A stretch of DNA of 64,000 nt from Paenibacillus sp. JZ16 (lineage in GTDB: Bacteria > Bacillota > Bacilli > Paenibacillales > Paenibacillaceae). The notes beneath the pieces were generated by a model that was not told where the DNA came from, searched no databases, and worked only from the letters and a program-made list of their open reading frames with translations. The position numbers were made by a program, and so were the translations under genes. Of this stretch, positions 47,279 to 56,173 are shown piece after piece; within the stretch, counting starts at the first letter, position 1; each line of letters starts with the position of its first letter. The stretch lies in the NCBI RefSeq assembly GCF_015326965.1, contig NZ_CP017659.1, positions 1,922,001 through 1,986,000 of the forward strand, read 5' to 3'.

Positions 47279-48514
47279 ATGAAGACGGTTGGCATTGTCG
47301 TTGAATATAATCCCTTACATAACGGTCATGTATTGCATTATCGCAAATCCAAAGAAGTCACGGGGGCAGATGCCGTCGTTGCAGTGATGAGCGGTCCGTT
47401 TCTCCAGCGCGGCGAGCCTGCCATCGCAAGCAAGCGTGCACGGGCGGAAATGGCCCTTGCCATGGGAGTTGACCTGTGTCTCGAGCTGCCGGTAACCTAT
47501 GCCGTGCAGCCTGCGGAATGGTTCGCGTACGGTGCGGTTGCCATTCTGGAGGCTACGGGCGTAGTGGATTGCCTTTCCTTCGGATCCGAAAGCGGTACGC
47601 TGGAGCAGATTCTGCCGTTGTCCCGTTCGCTCGCCAACGAATCCGGCGAGCTTCGATCCGAAATCGAAAAGCGCCTCCGGGAAGGTATGAACTTCCCATC
47701 CGCTTACGGCGCTGCCGCTGCTGCCCTATTCGGTGAGTCCGAACCGGCGATTGCCCACTTGCAAGAGCTGCTCACGCAGCCGAACAATTCCTTGGGCCTG
47801 CACTATCTAATCGCTCTAGAGCGCCTGGGAAGCCGCATTACACCCTACACCATACCAAGGGAAAACGCACAGTACCATGATCCCTTGCCGGGAGCGTCGT
47901 CCATTGCCAGCGCAACCGCCATCCGCAACATCATACTTTCACAGGGACTGGAAGCCGCCAGACCCTATATGCCGGAATTCACGCACAGCATCATGGAGCG
48001 GGAAATCAAGAGCGGACGAGCTCCCGTCCATTGGGAGCAGTTTCGCCAGCCGCTGTTTCAAACCCTGCTCACGCATACGCCCGCGCAGCTTGAAGGCCTT
48101 CTCGAAGTGACCGAAGGCTTGGAGCACCGTGTTCAGCGCTCGCTATTTCAGCTGGAGCAGCCGACGGTTGACGCCCTCCTGGAAGCGTTGAAGACCAAGC
48201 GCTATACGCGAACCAAGCTTCAGCGCATGCTGCTGCACATCATGCTGAATCATGACAAGTCATCGATGAATCGCGAAGAGCTGGCGAAAGGTCCGGGATA
48301 TATCCGGGTCCTCGGCTTCAGCGAGACAGGGCGTTCTCTGCTGAAACGTATGAAACACAGCGCCTCACTCCCCGTCATTCACAAGCCGGCCAAGCTGGAG
48401 CATCCTCAGCTGGAGAGGGACCTGATGGCAGCCGCCGTTTATGCCAACGGGCAACCTATGCCTGATATGCGCCACTACTACGGCGATTACCTGCTGCCGC
48501 CGCTCACCCCTTAG
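47279..48514 (+). CDS. tmcAL: tRNA(Met) cytidine acetate ligase TmcAL (YlbM)
   Basis: 411 residues from ATG 47279, with AAGGAG 9 nt upstream. Nucleotidyltransferase fold: VGIVVEYNPLHNGHVLHY, MSGPFLQRGEPAI, LPVTYAVQPAEWFAYGAV, then a helical C-terminal domain with KRYTRTKLQRMLLHIML. TmcAL forms acetyl-AMP and acetylates C34 of elongator tRNA-Met. Its stop overlaps the convergent ylbL by 11 nt, with no terminator between. Confidence 0.93.
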   Translation: MKTVGIVVEYNPLHNGHVLHYRKSKEVTGADAVVAVMSGPFLQRGEPAIASKRARAEMALAMGVDLCLELPVTYAVQPAEWFAYGAVAILEATGVVDCLSFGSESGTLEQILPLSRSLANESGELRSEIEKRLREGMNFPSAYGAAAAALFGESEPAIAHLQELLTQPNNSLGLHYLIALERLGSRITPYTIPRENAQYHDPLPGASSIASATAIRNIILSQGLEAARPYMPEFTHSIMEREIKSGRAPVHWEQFRQPLFQTLLTHTPAQLEGLLEVTEGLEHRVQRSLFQLEQPTVDALLEALKTKRYTRTKLQRMLLHIMLNHDKSSMNREELAKGPGYIRVLGFSETGRSLLKRMKHSASLPVIHKPAKLEHPQLERDLMAAAVYANGQPMPDMRHYYGDYLLPPLTP

Positions 48515-49544
48515 GCGGCAGCTCCTCCAGATACTCCACTGCGTCTTGCAGGTCCTCGACCGGGATCAGCTTCATGTCCGTTTTGATCCGGTCCGCACGC
48601 TTCTTGGCTTCATCATAATTTTTTTGCGGCACAAAAAAGATATCCGCTTCCTTCCGATCAGCAGCCACGATCTTGTGCTTCACGCCGCCAATGGGGCCTA
48701 CGGCGCCTGATTTATCAATAGTACCCGTTCCGGCGACCCGGTAACCTTTGCTCAAATCACCATCGGTGAGCTGGTTATATATTTCAAGAGTAAAGATCAG
48801 TCCGGCTGACGGCCCACCGATATTGGTATCCGCAAAATGAATGGTGTGATCGGGATCGGCCGGTTCCACGCTTTGCATCGTGGCAATCATGACGCCTAAT
48901 CCCGGACGCTCCGCTCCTGTCTTCTCATCCTTAATGCTCACAAGCTGAACCTGTTCCTTAACGGTTTTCCCTTTGCGTTCAAGCTCCACGGATACCACTT
49001 CCCCGATGCTTTTCCCGCCTAACAGGCTGGCAATTTTCTCATTATCCTCTGCCGGCTGCCCATCGATCTTGATCAATTTATCGCCAGGCCGGAAATGCTC
49101 GGCATTAACAGAATTCTCGGAAATCGACATCACGAATACATAAGCAGGCTCGATGCTGTAGTCAATTCCTGCTTCCTGATAGGCGGCTTCCATTGCAGAC
49201 GACTGGGAAGAGTTCATGTAATACACTTGTGTGGCTGCATACTCATCCTTGCTCTGATCGCCCATTTTCTCAGCTTTTTTCACAACCTCCGCATTCGGGT
49301 TAAACGCAGACATCATCAACAACGCCATATTGGCATAGCTTGCCGACACGGTTGTCATCATAAAAGTGCCCTCTTCCGCCGGATCGCCCTTCTCGACATT
49401 GATCATGGGACGAACCTCTTCGGCACTCCCCGGCTGGTATACGAGATAAGGGGTCGGCATATAAACGACAACGTACAGCATGACCCCGACCATTAACAAA
49501 TACAGCGCAATTTTTAAGCCATTCGGTTTTACAGACTTCTTCAT
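48504..49544 (-). CDS. ylbL: YlbL/SepM-family PDZ-Lon serine protease
   Basis: 346 residues from ATG 49544 (MKKSVKPNGLK), with AAGGGA upstream. One membrane anchor (IALYLLMVGVMLYVVVYM), an extracytoplasmic PDZ domain (about 118-190; NAEHFRPGDKLIKIDGQPAED) and a Lon-like protease domain with the dyad Ser in GGPSAGLIFTLEI and Lys in VGPIGGVKHKIVAA. In B. subtilis the counterpart acts on DNA-damage inhibitor YneA; in streptococci SepM trims a pheromone. It faces tmcAL tail to tail. Confidence 0.92.
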   Translation of the reverse strand: MKKSVKPNGLKIALYLLMVGVMLYVVVYMPTPYLVYQPGSAEEVRPMINVEKGDPAEEGTFMMTTVSASYANMALLMMSAFNPNAEVVKKAEKMGDQSKDEYAATQVYYMNSSQSSAMEAAYQEAGIDYSIEPAYVFVMSISENSVNAEHFRPGDKLIKIDGQPAEDNEKIASLLGGKSIGEVVSVELERKGKTVKEQVQLVSIKDEKTGAERPGLGVMIATMQSVEPADPDHTIHFADTNIGGPSAGLIFTLEIYNQLTDGDLSKGYRVAGTGTIDKSGAVGPIGGVKHKIVAADRKEADIFFVPQKNYDEAKKRADRIKTDMKLIPVEDLQDAVEYLEELPPKG

Positions 49545-49657
49545 GTGGTTCCCTTCCCTCCGCCTTATATATCCAGCCTTCCACCAAGTTTGGTCTGACG
49601 GTTGTCTCCTTTGCATAAAGTTGTACTAGCCATGTTTACGCTGAAAGGAGATTCCTT

Positions 49658-50890
49658 ATGAATAAAGACAACGCCGTCAAGTCATCAAACGGGCTGTGGA
49701 ACACCATCCTGCTGGGTGCCGCCGCTTTCCTGCTTGTACTGGCTGTCGTCAGCGCGCCCGAACCTGCCTTCCAAGCCACCCTGCAAGCACTTAAGCTATG
49801 GTGGAATATCGTATTTCCCGCTTTGCTGCCTTTTCTCGTACTGGTGGAAATACTCATCGCCTATGGCTGGGCCCATGGAGTTGGCGTACTGCTGGACCCT
49901 TTGATGAAAAAAATATTCAAACTTCCCGGTGCTGGCGGCTGGGTTCTTATAACAGGAATGACGGCCGGGTTCCCGGCAGGAGCGCAGGCCGCCTCCCGAA
50001 TATATACACAAGGCGAGCTTCGCGCCATGGATGCCGGAAGGCTCGCCGCTATATCCCATTTCTGTAATCCAATGACCATTCTCGTTGTCATCGGAACCGG
50101 CCTCCTTCATAAACCGGAGGCTGGGTATCTGCTGCTGATCGTTCATTGGATTTCCGGACTGCTAGCCGCTTGGATATTCGCACTCTTCCATAAACCGGTT
50201 TCATCAGAAGACACACGACGATTTAATTCAACTCTACACACGGTACGGACAAGGGAAAACGCCCAACGCCCCCTTCTTAAAAGGGCAGCGACTGCGGCGC
50301 TGGAGGCCCATCAACGGGATGGGCGGAGCTTTGGCAAATTACTGGGCGATTCCGTTACCCGTTCAGTTCAAACTTTAATGATGACAGGCGGCTTTATCTT
50401 GTTCTTCGCCGTCCTGACCAGAGTATTGACCGGTCACCTGCTGCCGCAGCTTCCACCCTATCTTGTATCCGGAATATTGGAGGCCCATCTGGCAGCCCAG
50501 TCCATCAGCTCCTCGGCATTCCAAGCTGGAATTTTACAGCTGGCCATACTGTCCGCCGCACTTGCGTGGAGCGGAATCAGCGCTCAGCTGCAAAGCCTGT
50601 CGCTCATGCGGGAAACCGGTCTCTCTTGGCGTTACTTTATGATGAAGCGAGCCCTGCATTCCATGCTCGCCTTTGCGATTACACTGGCAATGTGGAAGCC
50701 GGTCAGCGCCCTTTCAGCAGGCATCGTACCGGCTTTCCGAACAGAACCGCTGGATCACGCCAATACGGATCAGCACTTCAACTTTTGGAGCGGATTGCCT
50801 TCATTCTTGCAGGTTCAAGGCGCGATCTGCTTATTATTGATAGCGACATTCTGGCTGTGTTCCCGTCTTATTGACCGTTATCGCCGCTAA
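49658..50890 (+). CDS. ylbJ: sporulation integral membrane protein YlbJ
   Basis: 410 residues, ATG preceded by AAAGGAG. Eight or so hydrophobic segments with two gate-type repeats (WNIVFPALLPFLVLVEILIAY and SISSSAFQAGILQLAIL). In B. subtilis YlbJ is made under sigma-E in the mother cell and is needed for spore maturation. CATAAAGTT at 49614-49622 resembles a sigma-E -10 but has no clear -35. It overlaps the convergent coaD by 23 nt. Confidence 0.93.
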   Translation: MNKDNAVKSSNGLWNTILLGAAAFLLVLAVVSAPEPAFQATLQALKLWWNIVFPALLPFLVLVEILIAYGWAHGVGVLLDPLMKKIFKLPGAGGWVLITGMTAGFPAGAQAASRIYTQGELRAMDAGRLAAISHFCNPMTILVVIGTGLLHKPEAGYLLLIVHWISGLLAAWIFALFHKPVSSEDTRRFNSTLHTVRTRENAQRPLLKRAATAALEAHQRDGRSFGKLLGDSVTRSVQTLMMTGGFILFFAVLTRVLTGHLLPQLPPYLVSGILEAHLAAQSISSSAFQAGILQLAILSAALAWSGISAQLQSLSLMRETGLSWRYFMMKRALHSMLAFAITLAMWKPVSALSAGIVPAFRTEPLDHANTDQHFNFWSGLPSFLQVQGAICLLLIATFWLCSRLIDRYRR

Positions 50891-51383
50891 ATTTACGGCG
50901 CATCGCGGCATGGACCTCGGGGCTAACCAGATCCGTGGTGTCTCCATTAAAATGAGCGATTTCCTTAACAAGACTTGAGCTAAGGAACGAATATTTCGGG
51001 TGCGTCATCATGAAAATCGTCTCGGCATCCGGATTCAGCTTGTGATTGGTGGATGCCAGCTGAAGTTCATATTCAAAGTCGGTCACCGTGCGGATCCCCC
51101 GTACGATGACCTGGGCATTCTTCTGACGGATATAATTCGCCAGAAGGTCACGAAAGCTGTCGATTTCCACATTCGGAAGATGTGCGGTTTCCTGTTTTAA
51201 GAGATCCTTGCGCTCTTCAATCGTGAACAGCGGGTTCTTGCTTAAGTTATTCAACACGGCCACAATCAGCAGATCAAACTGCTTGGAAGCGCGTGTAATG
51301 ATATCCATATGTCCCATGGTGACCGGATCAAAGCTTCCCGGATATACGGCAACTCGGTATGTACTAGTATTCTCATTTGTCAT
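50868..51383 (-). CDS. coaD: phosphopantetheine adenylyltransferase
   Basis: 171 residues from ATG 51383, with AGGAGG 8 nt upstream; an open frame further upstream overlaps rsmD. Motifs: AVYPGSFDPVTMGHMDII, RGIRTVTDFEYELQLA and YSFLSSSLVKEIAHF. Fourth step of coenzyme A synthesis. Downstream of rsmD and overlapping it by 11 nt. Confidence 0.97.
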   Translation of the reverse strand: MTNENTSTYRVAVYPGSFDPVTMGHMDIITRASKQFDLLIVAVLNNLSKNPLFTIEERKDLLKQETAHLPNVEIDSFRDLLANYIRQKNAQVIVRGIRTVTDFEYELQLASTNHKLNPDAETIFMMTHPKYSFLSSSLVKEIAHFNGDTTDLVSPEVHAAMRRKFSGDNGQ

Positions 51384-51999
51384 CTTGTAATTCCTCCTCA
51401 TCAAGCTCTGGCGCTTGATCTTGCGCTGTGTCGTAACGATATATCGATATGGCGGTTTCTCCGTATTTCGCCGTCCGGAAACAACAAAAATCACCAAACT
51501 TCTCAGGATAATTGTAACTTGATTCGTATTCCAATACCACCACAGCTGAATCCTGCAGCAAACCTCGCTCTGCCATATCCAGCATCAGCTCGTCACCATT
51601 CTTAAACCTGTATGGCGGGTCCAAAAAGACCAGATCGAACTTGTAGCCGCGCTTTTCAAGCGCTTTAAGCGCTCGTCCCGCATCGTTGCGGTACACCTCA
51701 GCGCTATCTTCAAGTCTGGCCGCCTTCAAATTATCCTTGATCGTACTGATGCTCTTCGGTTCAACATCAATAAAAACAGCACGATCCATCCCCCTGCTTA
51801 AAGCCTCAATGCCAAGGCCTCCCGTGCCTGCGAACAGGTCTAGCAGGGCGCCCCCCTCAAAGTAAGGGCCGATCATACTGAATATGGATTCTTTCACTTT
51901 ATCCGTCGTCGGACGGGTGCTTGTACCAGGCACACTTTTGAGCGGCCGGCCCTTTGCACTTCCGGATACTACTCTCACTGCTTCATTCACCCGTTTCAT
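51373..51999 (-). CDS. rsmD: 16S rRNA (guanine-966-N2)-methyltransferase RsmD
   Basis: About 208 residues. SAM-binding core LLDLFAGTGGLGIEALSRG, catalytic LVFLDPPYR. N-terminal RVVSGSAKGRPLKSVPG...STRPTTDKVKESIF is typical. The ATG at 51999 lacks a clear ribosome-binding site; GTG 51978 has GGGTGA 8 nt upstream and is an equally good start, shortening the protein by 7 residues. Confidence 0.95.
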   Translation of the reverse strand: MKRVNEAVRVVSGSAKGRPLKSVPGTSTRPTTDKVKESIFSMIGPYFEGGALLDLFAGTGGLGIEALSRGMDRAVFIDVEPKSISTIKDNLKAARLEDSAEVYRNDAGRALKALEKRGYKFDLVFLDPPYRFKNGDELMLDMAERGLLQDSAVVVLEYESSYNYPEKFGDFCCFRTAKYGETAISIYRYDTAQDQAPELDEEELQDDK

Positions 52000-52252
52000 T
52001 ATCTATAAATTAATTGCCAAGACAACGCCATTGACAGTGATTATCGTAACACAATCATCCCATATATGAAAAACGAAACATAATGACTCGCCATTTTTTT
52101 TCAAAGCCATGTATATTTCTACCACAGCCGGGCATCCTTGAAATATCGACATCAATGAATGTCGTAGACAACCGCGGAGAAGACTTACGTTTCCCCATAA
52201 GCTCTTCGTCCGGTTTCTCCTCTCCCATGAGGGAATCTCTTCGGAGGTTCCC

Positions 52253-52305
52253 GAACTAAATCCCTGTAACGGCAATGTCTATTACAGGGATTTAGTTCTT
52301 TTTTT
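52253..52305 (+). terminator. strong terminator with no plus-strand gene just upstream
   Basis: GAACTAAATCCCTGTAA and TTACAGGGATTTAGTTC form a perfect 17-bp stem with a 12-nt loop, followed by seven T on the plus strand. The nearest plus-strand gene upstream is ylbJ, more than 1.3 kb away, with coaD and rsmD lying on the other strand in between. It either ends a long ylbJ 3' extension antisense to coaD-rsmD or a small RNA. The surrounding gap (52000-52453) holds no believable ORF. Confidence 0.85.
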
Positions 52306-52311
52306 ATGTTG

Positions 52312-52339
52312 AGCCGCTAAACGAGATGAGCGGCTTTTT
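52312..52339 (+). terminator. second, adjacent plus-strand terminator
   Basis: AGCCGCT and AGCGGCT pair over 7 bp around a 10-nt loop and run into TTTTT. Placed 6 nt after the first one, it is a back-up. Confidence 0.7.
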
Positions 52340-52453
52340 GTCATATCAATTGCTGCTTCTAGTCAGACGATGCATTTACCTGTGTAAAAATGCATAACCA
52401 TTCCCTCTCAGCAAACGTTCTAACAATAAAGGGCATGATGGGGGGAACAAGTG

Positions 52454-52663
52454 ATGAACTTGTTTTTATATGCAGGATTGGCTTGCCTGGCGATTGCTGG
52501 GCTTCTATCCGGAGCGTTTATTACTACGGATTACCATCAAAGAGACTACTTCTTTACTGAACCCAAGGACAACCGCGCATCCAGGGAGAAAGTATCCATC
52601 TGGTTCTTACTAGCCGGTTTCGTATTTCTTGCGGTCGCCGGCATTGTGTATTTGTTCCGCTAG
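52454..52663 (+). CDS. small two-span membrane protein (DUF5316-like)
   Basis: 69 residues. Two hydrophobic segments: LYAGLACLAIAGLLSGAFI near the N-terminus and WFLLAGFVFLAVAGIVYLF at the C-terminus, separated by a charged stretch (TEPKDNRASREK). The layout and the LSGAF segment recall the DUF5316 family, but I am not sure. GGGGG lies upstream of the ATG, and a GTG three bases earlier is an alternative start. Confidence 0.6.
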   Translation: MNLFLYAGLACLAIAGLLSGAFITTDYHQRDYFFTEPKDNRASREKVSIWFLLAGFVFLAVAGIVYLFR

Positions 52664-52746
52664 GGTTGACACTGTGAACATTTGCTCGCGACCCGGCGCA
52701 CGAATAGTGGGACAAAGACACCCATTTCAAGGGGAGGAACTGATTC

Positions 52747-52917
52747 ATGAATCGTTTCATTAGCCATGAAGATACAGAAATAGAACGAACGAGAATGAAA
52801 TATGCCTGGATCGCTTTAATCTCTTTTCTTACGTTCAGGAAATTCGCCATAATCGAAACAGTGAAGAATGATTTATACGCGGCTTTATTGCTGTTGAGAG
52901 GAACTGATATTACATAA
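52747..52917 (+). CDS. possible 56-residue small protein
   Basis: Short frame with a good ribosome-binding site (GGGGAGG, 10 nt before the ATG): MNRFISHEDTEIERTRMKYA, then a weakly hydrophobic part. A plus-strand terminator follows at 53013-53050. No family recognised; could be a remnant. Confidence 0.4.
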   Translation: MNRFISHEDTEIERTRMKYAWIALISFLTFRKFAIIETVKNDLYAALLLLRGTDIT

Positions 52918-53012
52918 TCAAGTTTCTGCCACCAATGATCCCCACCGTAATCTCTCAACTAAAACACCGTTAAGGTCAAGGCAATTCAACAAACAATCAC
53001 GAGCTTAACCGA

Positions 53013-53050
53013 CAAAACGTCCCCAGATATCTATCGGAGGGCGTTTTTTT
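53013..53050 (+). terminator. terminator before the modular secreted protein gene
   Basis: AAAACGTCCCC and GGAGGGCGTTTT pair with wobble positions and are followed by a T-run. It ends transcription of the small genes at 52454-52917. Confidence 0.65.
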
Positions 53051-53167
53051 GCTCCCTTTTTTATCCATAGCACCACGCGACAATTGCAGGAATAGCGTAA
53101 ATTTTGTCGAATCAATTAAGCTGTTTGAAAAATATTCCTAATTGTATAGTAAAGAGAGGTCATGTAA

Positions 53168-55141
53168 GTGAGAAGAACGTTGTATGTTCTCGTATTATTT
53201 ACCATGCTGGCGGGACTTGGTTTTGCAGGCACGACGCACGGGATCGCTTCTGCCGAAGAGTCCAGGCTCCAGATCAGCGACATTGCGGGAAGGAACACCT
53301 ACCTGATGAGCGATGGCTCCATGTGGTCCCTGATCGACGGACGACATGCCATACGGACGCCGGGTAAAGTTGCAGCCATCAGCGGTTATGAATACGGAGG
53401 CATCGGCATGACGCAGGATGGGCGATTAGTGGAATGGGATATCGGCAAGGGACCCGAGGTCGTTCCGGGAACAAGCGGAGTGAAGCAGATAGCGGGTTCC
53501 TACTGGCTGAAGTCGGACGGCACCGTATGGGGCGGCTCGGAAAAAGCAAAAAACCTCAGCGGCATTTTGCTTATCGCCAATGCGGATCAAGAATTTGCCG
53601 CCTTGTCCTCAAACGGGGAGCTGCTATTAGAGGATAACTACAAAAAGGGACAATTCAAGAAGCTCGGTATCGTGGAAAACCCGGTCGGGGTCAAATCCAT
53701 GACGGTTCACAGCGGGCGTGTTGCCCTATTGCGTGACAACGGTGACGTGGTGGTATACGAAACGTCCAACTTTGATGATAACGGGCGCATCATCCCGGTT
53801 ACCGTCGCCCAGAACGCAGCTCATATCGTTTATGCATCCAATGAGCCGACGGATCTTCTGATTGTGACGCTCCAAGACGGAACCGTATGGACAACCGGAG
53901 TGTATAAAGACCGCTGGAAGCTCAAGGAGCAGGTCTCCGGACTAAGCGGGATCGTAAGAACCTCGATTTACGGAAATGCCGAGGATCTGTCGGAGGGGTT
54001 CTATGCTCAGCGTTCTGACGGAAGCTGGATACACCACACGAACGGGCAGAACAAATCGGTTGATGTGCCAGTCGTTAAGGCCTTATCGGTTTCGATATCC
54101 GAAGCCAAGCCTTATGTAGGGGATACCCTTGAAGTCAGTATCCAGGAGACTTACACGAACGGGGCCAAGATCAAAGTGCCGGTTAAAGATGCCCTGATCG
54201 ATATAGAGAAGCCTTATCTGATGAACGTACAGAAGAACGGAATACTGAAGTCTGCGGGCGTTGGCAAGACACAGATTACGGTAACCTCGGGCGGTTTGTC
54301 CAAATCGATTACGGTATCGTCCAGCCTGCGCAACAATTTGAAATATGCGAAACAAGTAAACGGGAATATCATGGTGCCGGCCAAATCCGTCATCCAGGCA
54401 CTGGGCGGCACCTATTCGGCCAAAAAAGGATCCGTGGAGGCCAAGTTTGGAGAGACCGTGCTCTTGCTCACGGCAGGCAGCAACCAGGCCAAGCTGAATG
54501 GCAGCCCGCTGCGCTTAAAGGCAGCTCCGATGACCGACAAAGGCGAATTGCTAATTCCAGCTTCCGTGTTATCCGATGTTCTGGGCGCGAAAATCGGCTG
54601 GGAAGCCAAGTGGAAACAAGCGAATATCTCCTTCGGGAGCGATGCAGTCATGACCGTTGTTTCCAATGAGACGGCTGGCTTGATCAAAAAAGCGATGCAG
54701 GGCAGCTTGGTTAAATTTATTGGTCGAACGTATTGGGTGAATGATTTCGAAGACTTGGAACGCTTCTCGAAATTGACGGTAACCGACATTTTGCCGGATG
54801 ACAAAGGCGAATTCAATGTGATTTTCCAAACGGCTTCTGGAAAAACAGTGAAAAGCTATCCTATGCGGTCTTCGGAAGTAATGCAGCTGTTTGCGGACCG
54901 ATCTTCCCTATTAAATTACGACCCTTACCAAAAATACAAATGGTCCGCATCGGTCTGGAAACAGATTAAAGCAGGCCAGGTTTCCCTCGGGATGACCAAA
55001 GAACAGGTGCAGCTGTCATGGGGAAATCCGGCGGCCAAGGACATTACCACTGGCGGCGGGAAAACCATTGAAACCTGGGGGTACTCGAATTTTGATATCG
55101 TATCTTTCGTTAACGGTAAGGTTATATTGATTATGATGTAG
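53168..55141 (+). CDS. secreted modular protein: propeller-like, Big and copper-amine-oxidase-type domains
   Basis: 657 residues starting at GTG with GAGAGG upstream. Signal peptide about 1-29 (cleavage near ASA). Residues 35-300 consist of repeats like YLMSDGSMWSL, WLKSDGTVWGG and TLQDGTVWTTG, suggesting an RCC1-type propeller. A Big-like domain follows (about 305-390), then a copper-amine-oxidase N-terminal-type domain (IMVPAKSVIQALGG...LLIPASVLSDVLGAKIGW, about 395-495). The end carries an SmpA/OmlA-like segment (QVSLGMTKEQVQLSWGNP). Such mosaics are common at the Paenibacillus cell surface; no catalytic function is evident. Confidence 0.8.
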   Translation: MRRTLYVLVLFTMLAGLGFAGTTHGIASAEESRLQISDIAGRNTYLMSDGSMWSLIDGRHAIRTPGKVAAISGYEYGGIGMTQDGRLVEWDIGKGPEVVPGTSGVKQIAGSYWLKSDGTVWGGSEKAKNLSGILLIANADQEFAALSSNGELLLEDNYKKGQFKKLGIVENPVGVKSMTVHSGRVALLRDNGDVVVYETSNFDDNGRIIPVTVAQNAAHIVYASNEPTDLLIVTLQDGTVWTTGVYKDRWKLKEQVSGLSGIVRTSIYGNAEDLSEGFYAQRSDGSWIHHTNGQNKSVDVPVVKALSVSISEAKPYVGDTLEVSIQETYTNGAKIKVPVKDALIDIEKPYLMNVQKNGILKSAGVGKTQITVTSGGLSKSITVSSSLRNNLKYAKQVNGNIMVPAKSVIQALGGTYSAKKGSVEAKFGETVLLLTAGSNQAKLNGSPLRLKAAPMTDKGELLIPASVLSDVLGAKIGWEAKWKQANISFGSDAVMTVVSNETAGLIKKAMQGSLVKFIGRTYWVNDFEDLERFSKLTVTDILPDDKGEFNVIFQTASGKTVKSYPMRSSEVMQLFADRSSLLNYDPYQKYKWSASVWKQIKAGQVSLGMTKEQVQLSWGNPAAKDITTGGGKTIETWGYSNFDIVSFVNGKVILIMM

Positions 55142-55195
55142 CATGAGTAGCACACCGGGGACAGAGGATGGACCCGGGTCCATATTCGTTCTCCC

Positions 55196-55232
55196 AAAAA
55201 CAGACCACTCTTCTCGAGCGGTCTGTTTTTTT
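55196..55232 (+). terminator. terminator of the modular protein gene
   Basis: AAAAACAGACCACTC and GAGCGGTCTGTTTTT pair with one mismatch, and the T-run is included in the stem's end. A second, longer hairpin without T-run lies at about 55315-55362. Confidence 0.85.
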
Positions 55233-55426
55233 GGAGATTATTCTCATATGAGGTTAAACGTTAAACGATATTCATGACAAATCATTCACGCCGATACTCC
55301 CTTCATCATGAACAAGACCGCCCTAAGAAGAGGCCATGCCTCTTTTGGACGGTCTGTCGTTGTGACTGCTCAAGGTGCTCGGTATTTACTTATTGATTCA
55401 ATTGGTTTGTTCGCTCAAAAGACGGA

Positions 55427-55534
55427 TTAGATAAATGCGCGAGTAATGATCACCAACAAGATGAATAATACCAAAATAGCACCTACAGAAGAGCCATATC
55501 CATAGCCGCCGTAACCTTCTCCTACTCCGCTCAC
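55427..55534 (-). CDS. YjcZ-family sporulation miniprotein
   Basis: 35 residues from GTG 55534, with GGAGGG 6 nt upstream (the nearby ATG at 55536 is followed by a stop). Gly/Tyr-rich start (GEGYGGYGYGSS) then one membrane helix (AILVLFILLVIITRAF), the pattern of YjcZ-type spore proteins. Too short for most gene finders. Confidence 0.8.
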   Translation of the reverse strand: MSGVGEGYGGYGYGSSVGAILVLFILLVIITRAFI

Positions 55535-55740
55535 ATGAATCCCTCCTTTTTTGAACATACCACATGTTATGTCGGTTCCGCTCAAATGAACTGGGCTGCC
55601 GCCTGTTCGGGATAAGATTAATGAATTGGCCCATGCATTCGAAAATCCCGGATACGACTATAGAGCATCACCCTTGATTCCCATATGAAAGAGGCATGGT
55701 GTAACGGTCGTTTACCACACCTCATGCGATCACTTATTGT

Positions 55741-55995
55741 CTATACCTGCGAAAGCTGTTCTTTTTCATCCCGCTCGGTGTCAGGATCTGAATATACAAT
55801 TCTCCTGCGGCGATCGACCAAACCTTCTTCGCCCAACTCACGGTATTTGCGCATCCACACTTTCAGCCGTCCGATATCAGATATTTGTAAGGCCGATGCC
55901 ACTTCTTTCTTAGTCATGCCCTCCAGCCGCATGGCGACTGCCTTTTTCTTCGTTTCAAAACTGTAATGATGGAATATTTGTCCCTTTTTCGCCAT
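55741..55995 (-). CDS. solo transposase-type helix-turn-helix protein
   Basis: 84 residues from ATG 55995 (MAKKGQIFHHYSFE), with AAGAGGTG upstream. One HTH domain (KKKAVAMRLEGMTKKEVASALQI), then VWMRKYRELGEEGL, much like the first domain of IS3-family OrfA proteins, including the one at 62301. No DDE gene or terminal repeats adjoin, so it is either an IS remnant or a domesticated DNA-binding protein. Confidence 0.7.
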   Translation of the reverse strand: MAKKGQIFHHYSFETKKKAVAMRLEGMTKKEVASALQISDIGRLKVWMRKYRELGEEGLVDRRRRIVYSDPDTERDEKEQLSQV

Positions 55996-56129
55996 GATTA
56001 TCACCTCTTTACTACCTTTATCGGCTATCATCGACCTTCTTTCAATACCTATGGCCTATTCCGACATGCGCATGTATTCAAGGTCTATGGAACCGATCGT
56101 ATTTCCACCTAAATAAATCCATGTTATGG

Positions 56130-56135
56130 TATAAT
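56130..56135 (+). promoter_or_regulatory. extended -10 promoter of the TPR protein gene
   Basis: TGGTATAAT gives a consensus TATAAT with the extended TG, about 40 nt before the TTG start. The -35 is poor, which an extended -10 can tolerate. Confidence 0.55.
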
Positions 56136-56173
56136 TTGTGTTACAACTTCACATAGAAATTGAGGGATCCCTT

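Noticed and set aside
52003..52275. 90-residue minus-strand frame upstream of rsmD
   Set aside because: Runs through the terminator stem, with no start signal; non-coding is more likely.
55315..55362. Long imperfect hairpin as a terminator
   Set aside because: No T-run on either side; could be chance or a folded 3' end, so not listed as a terminator.
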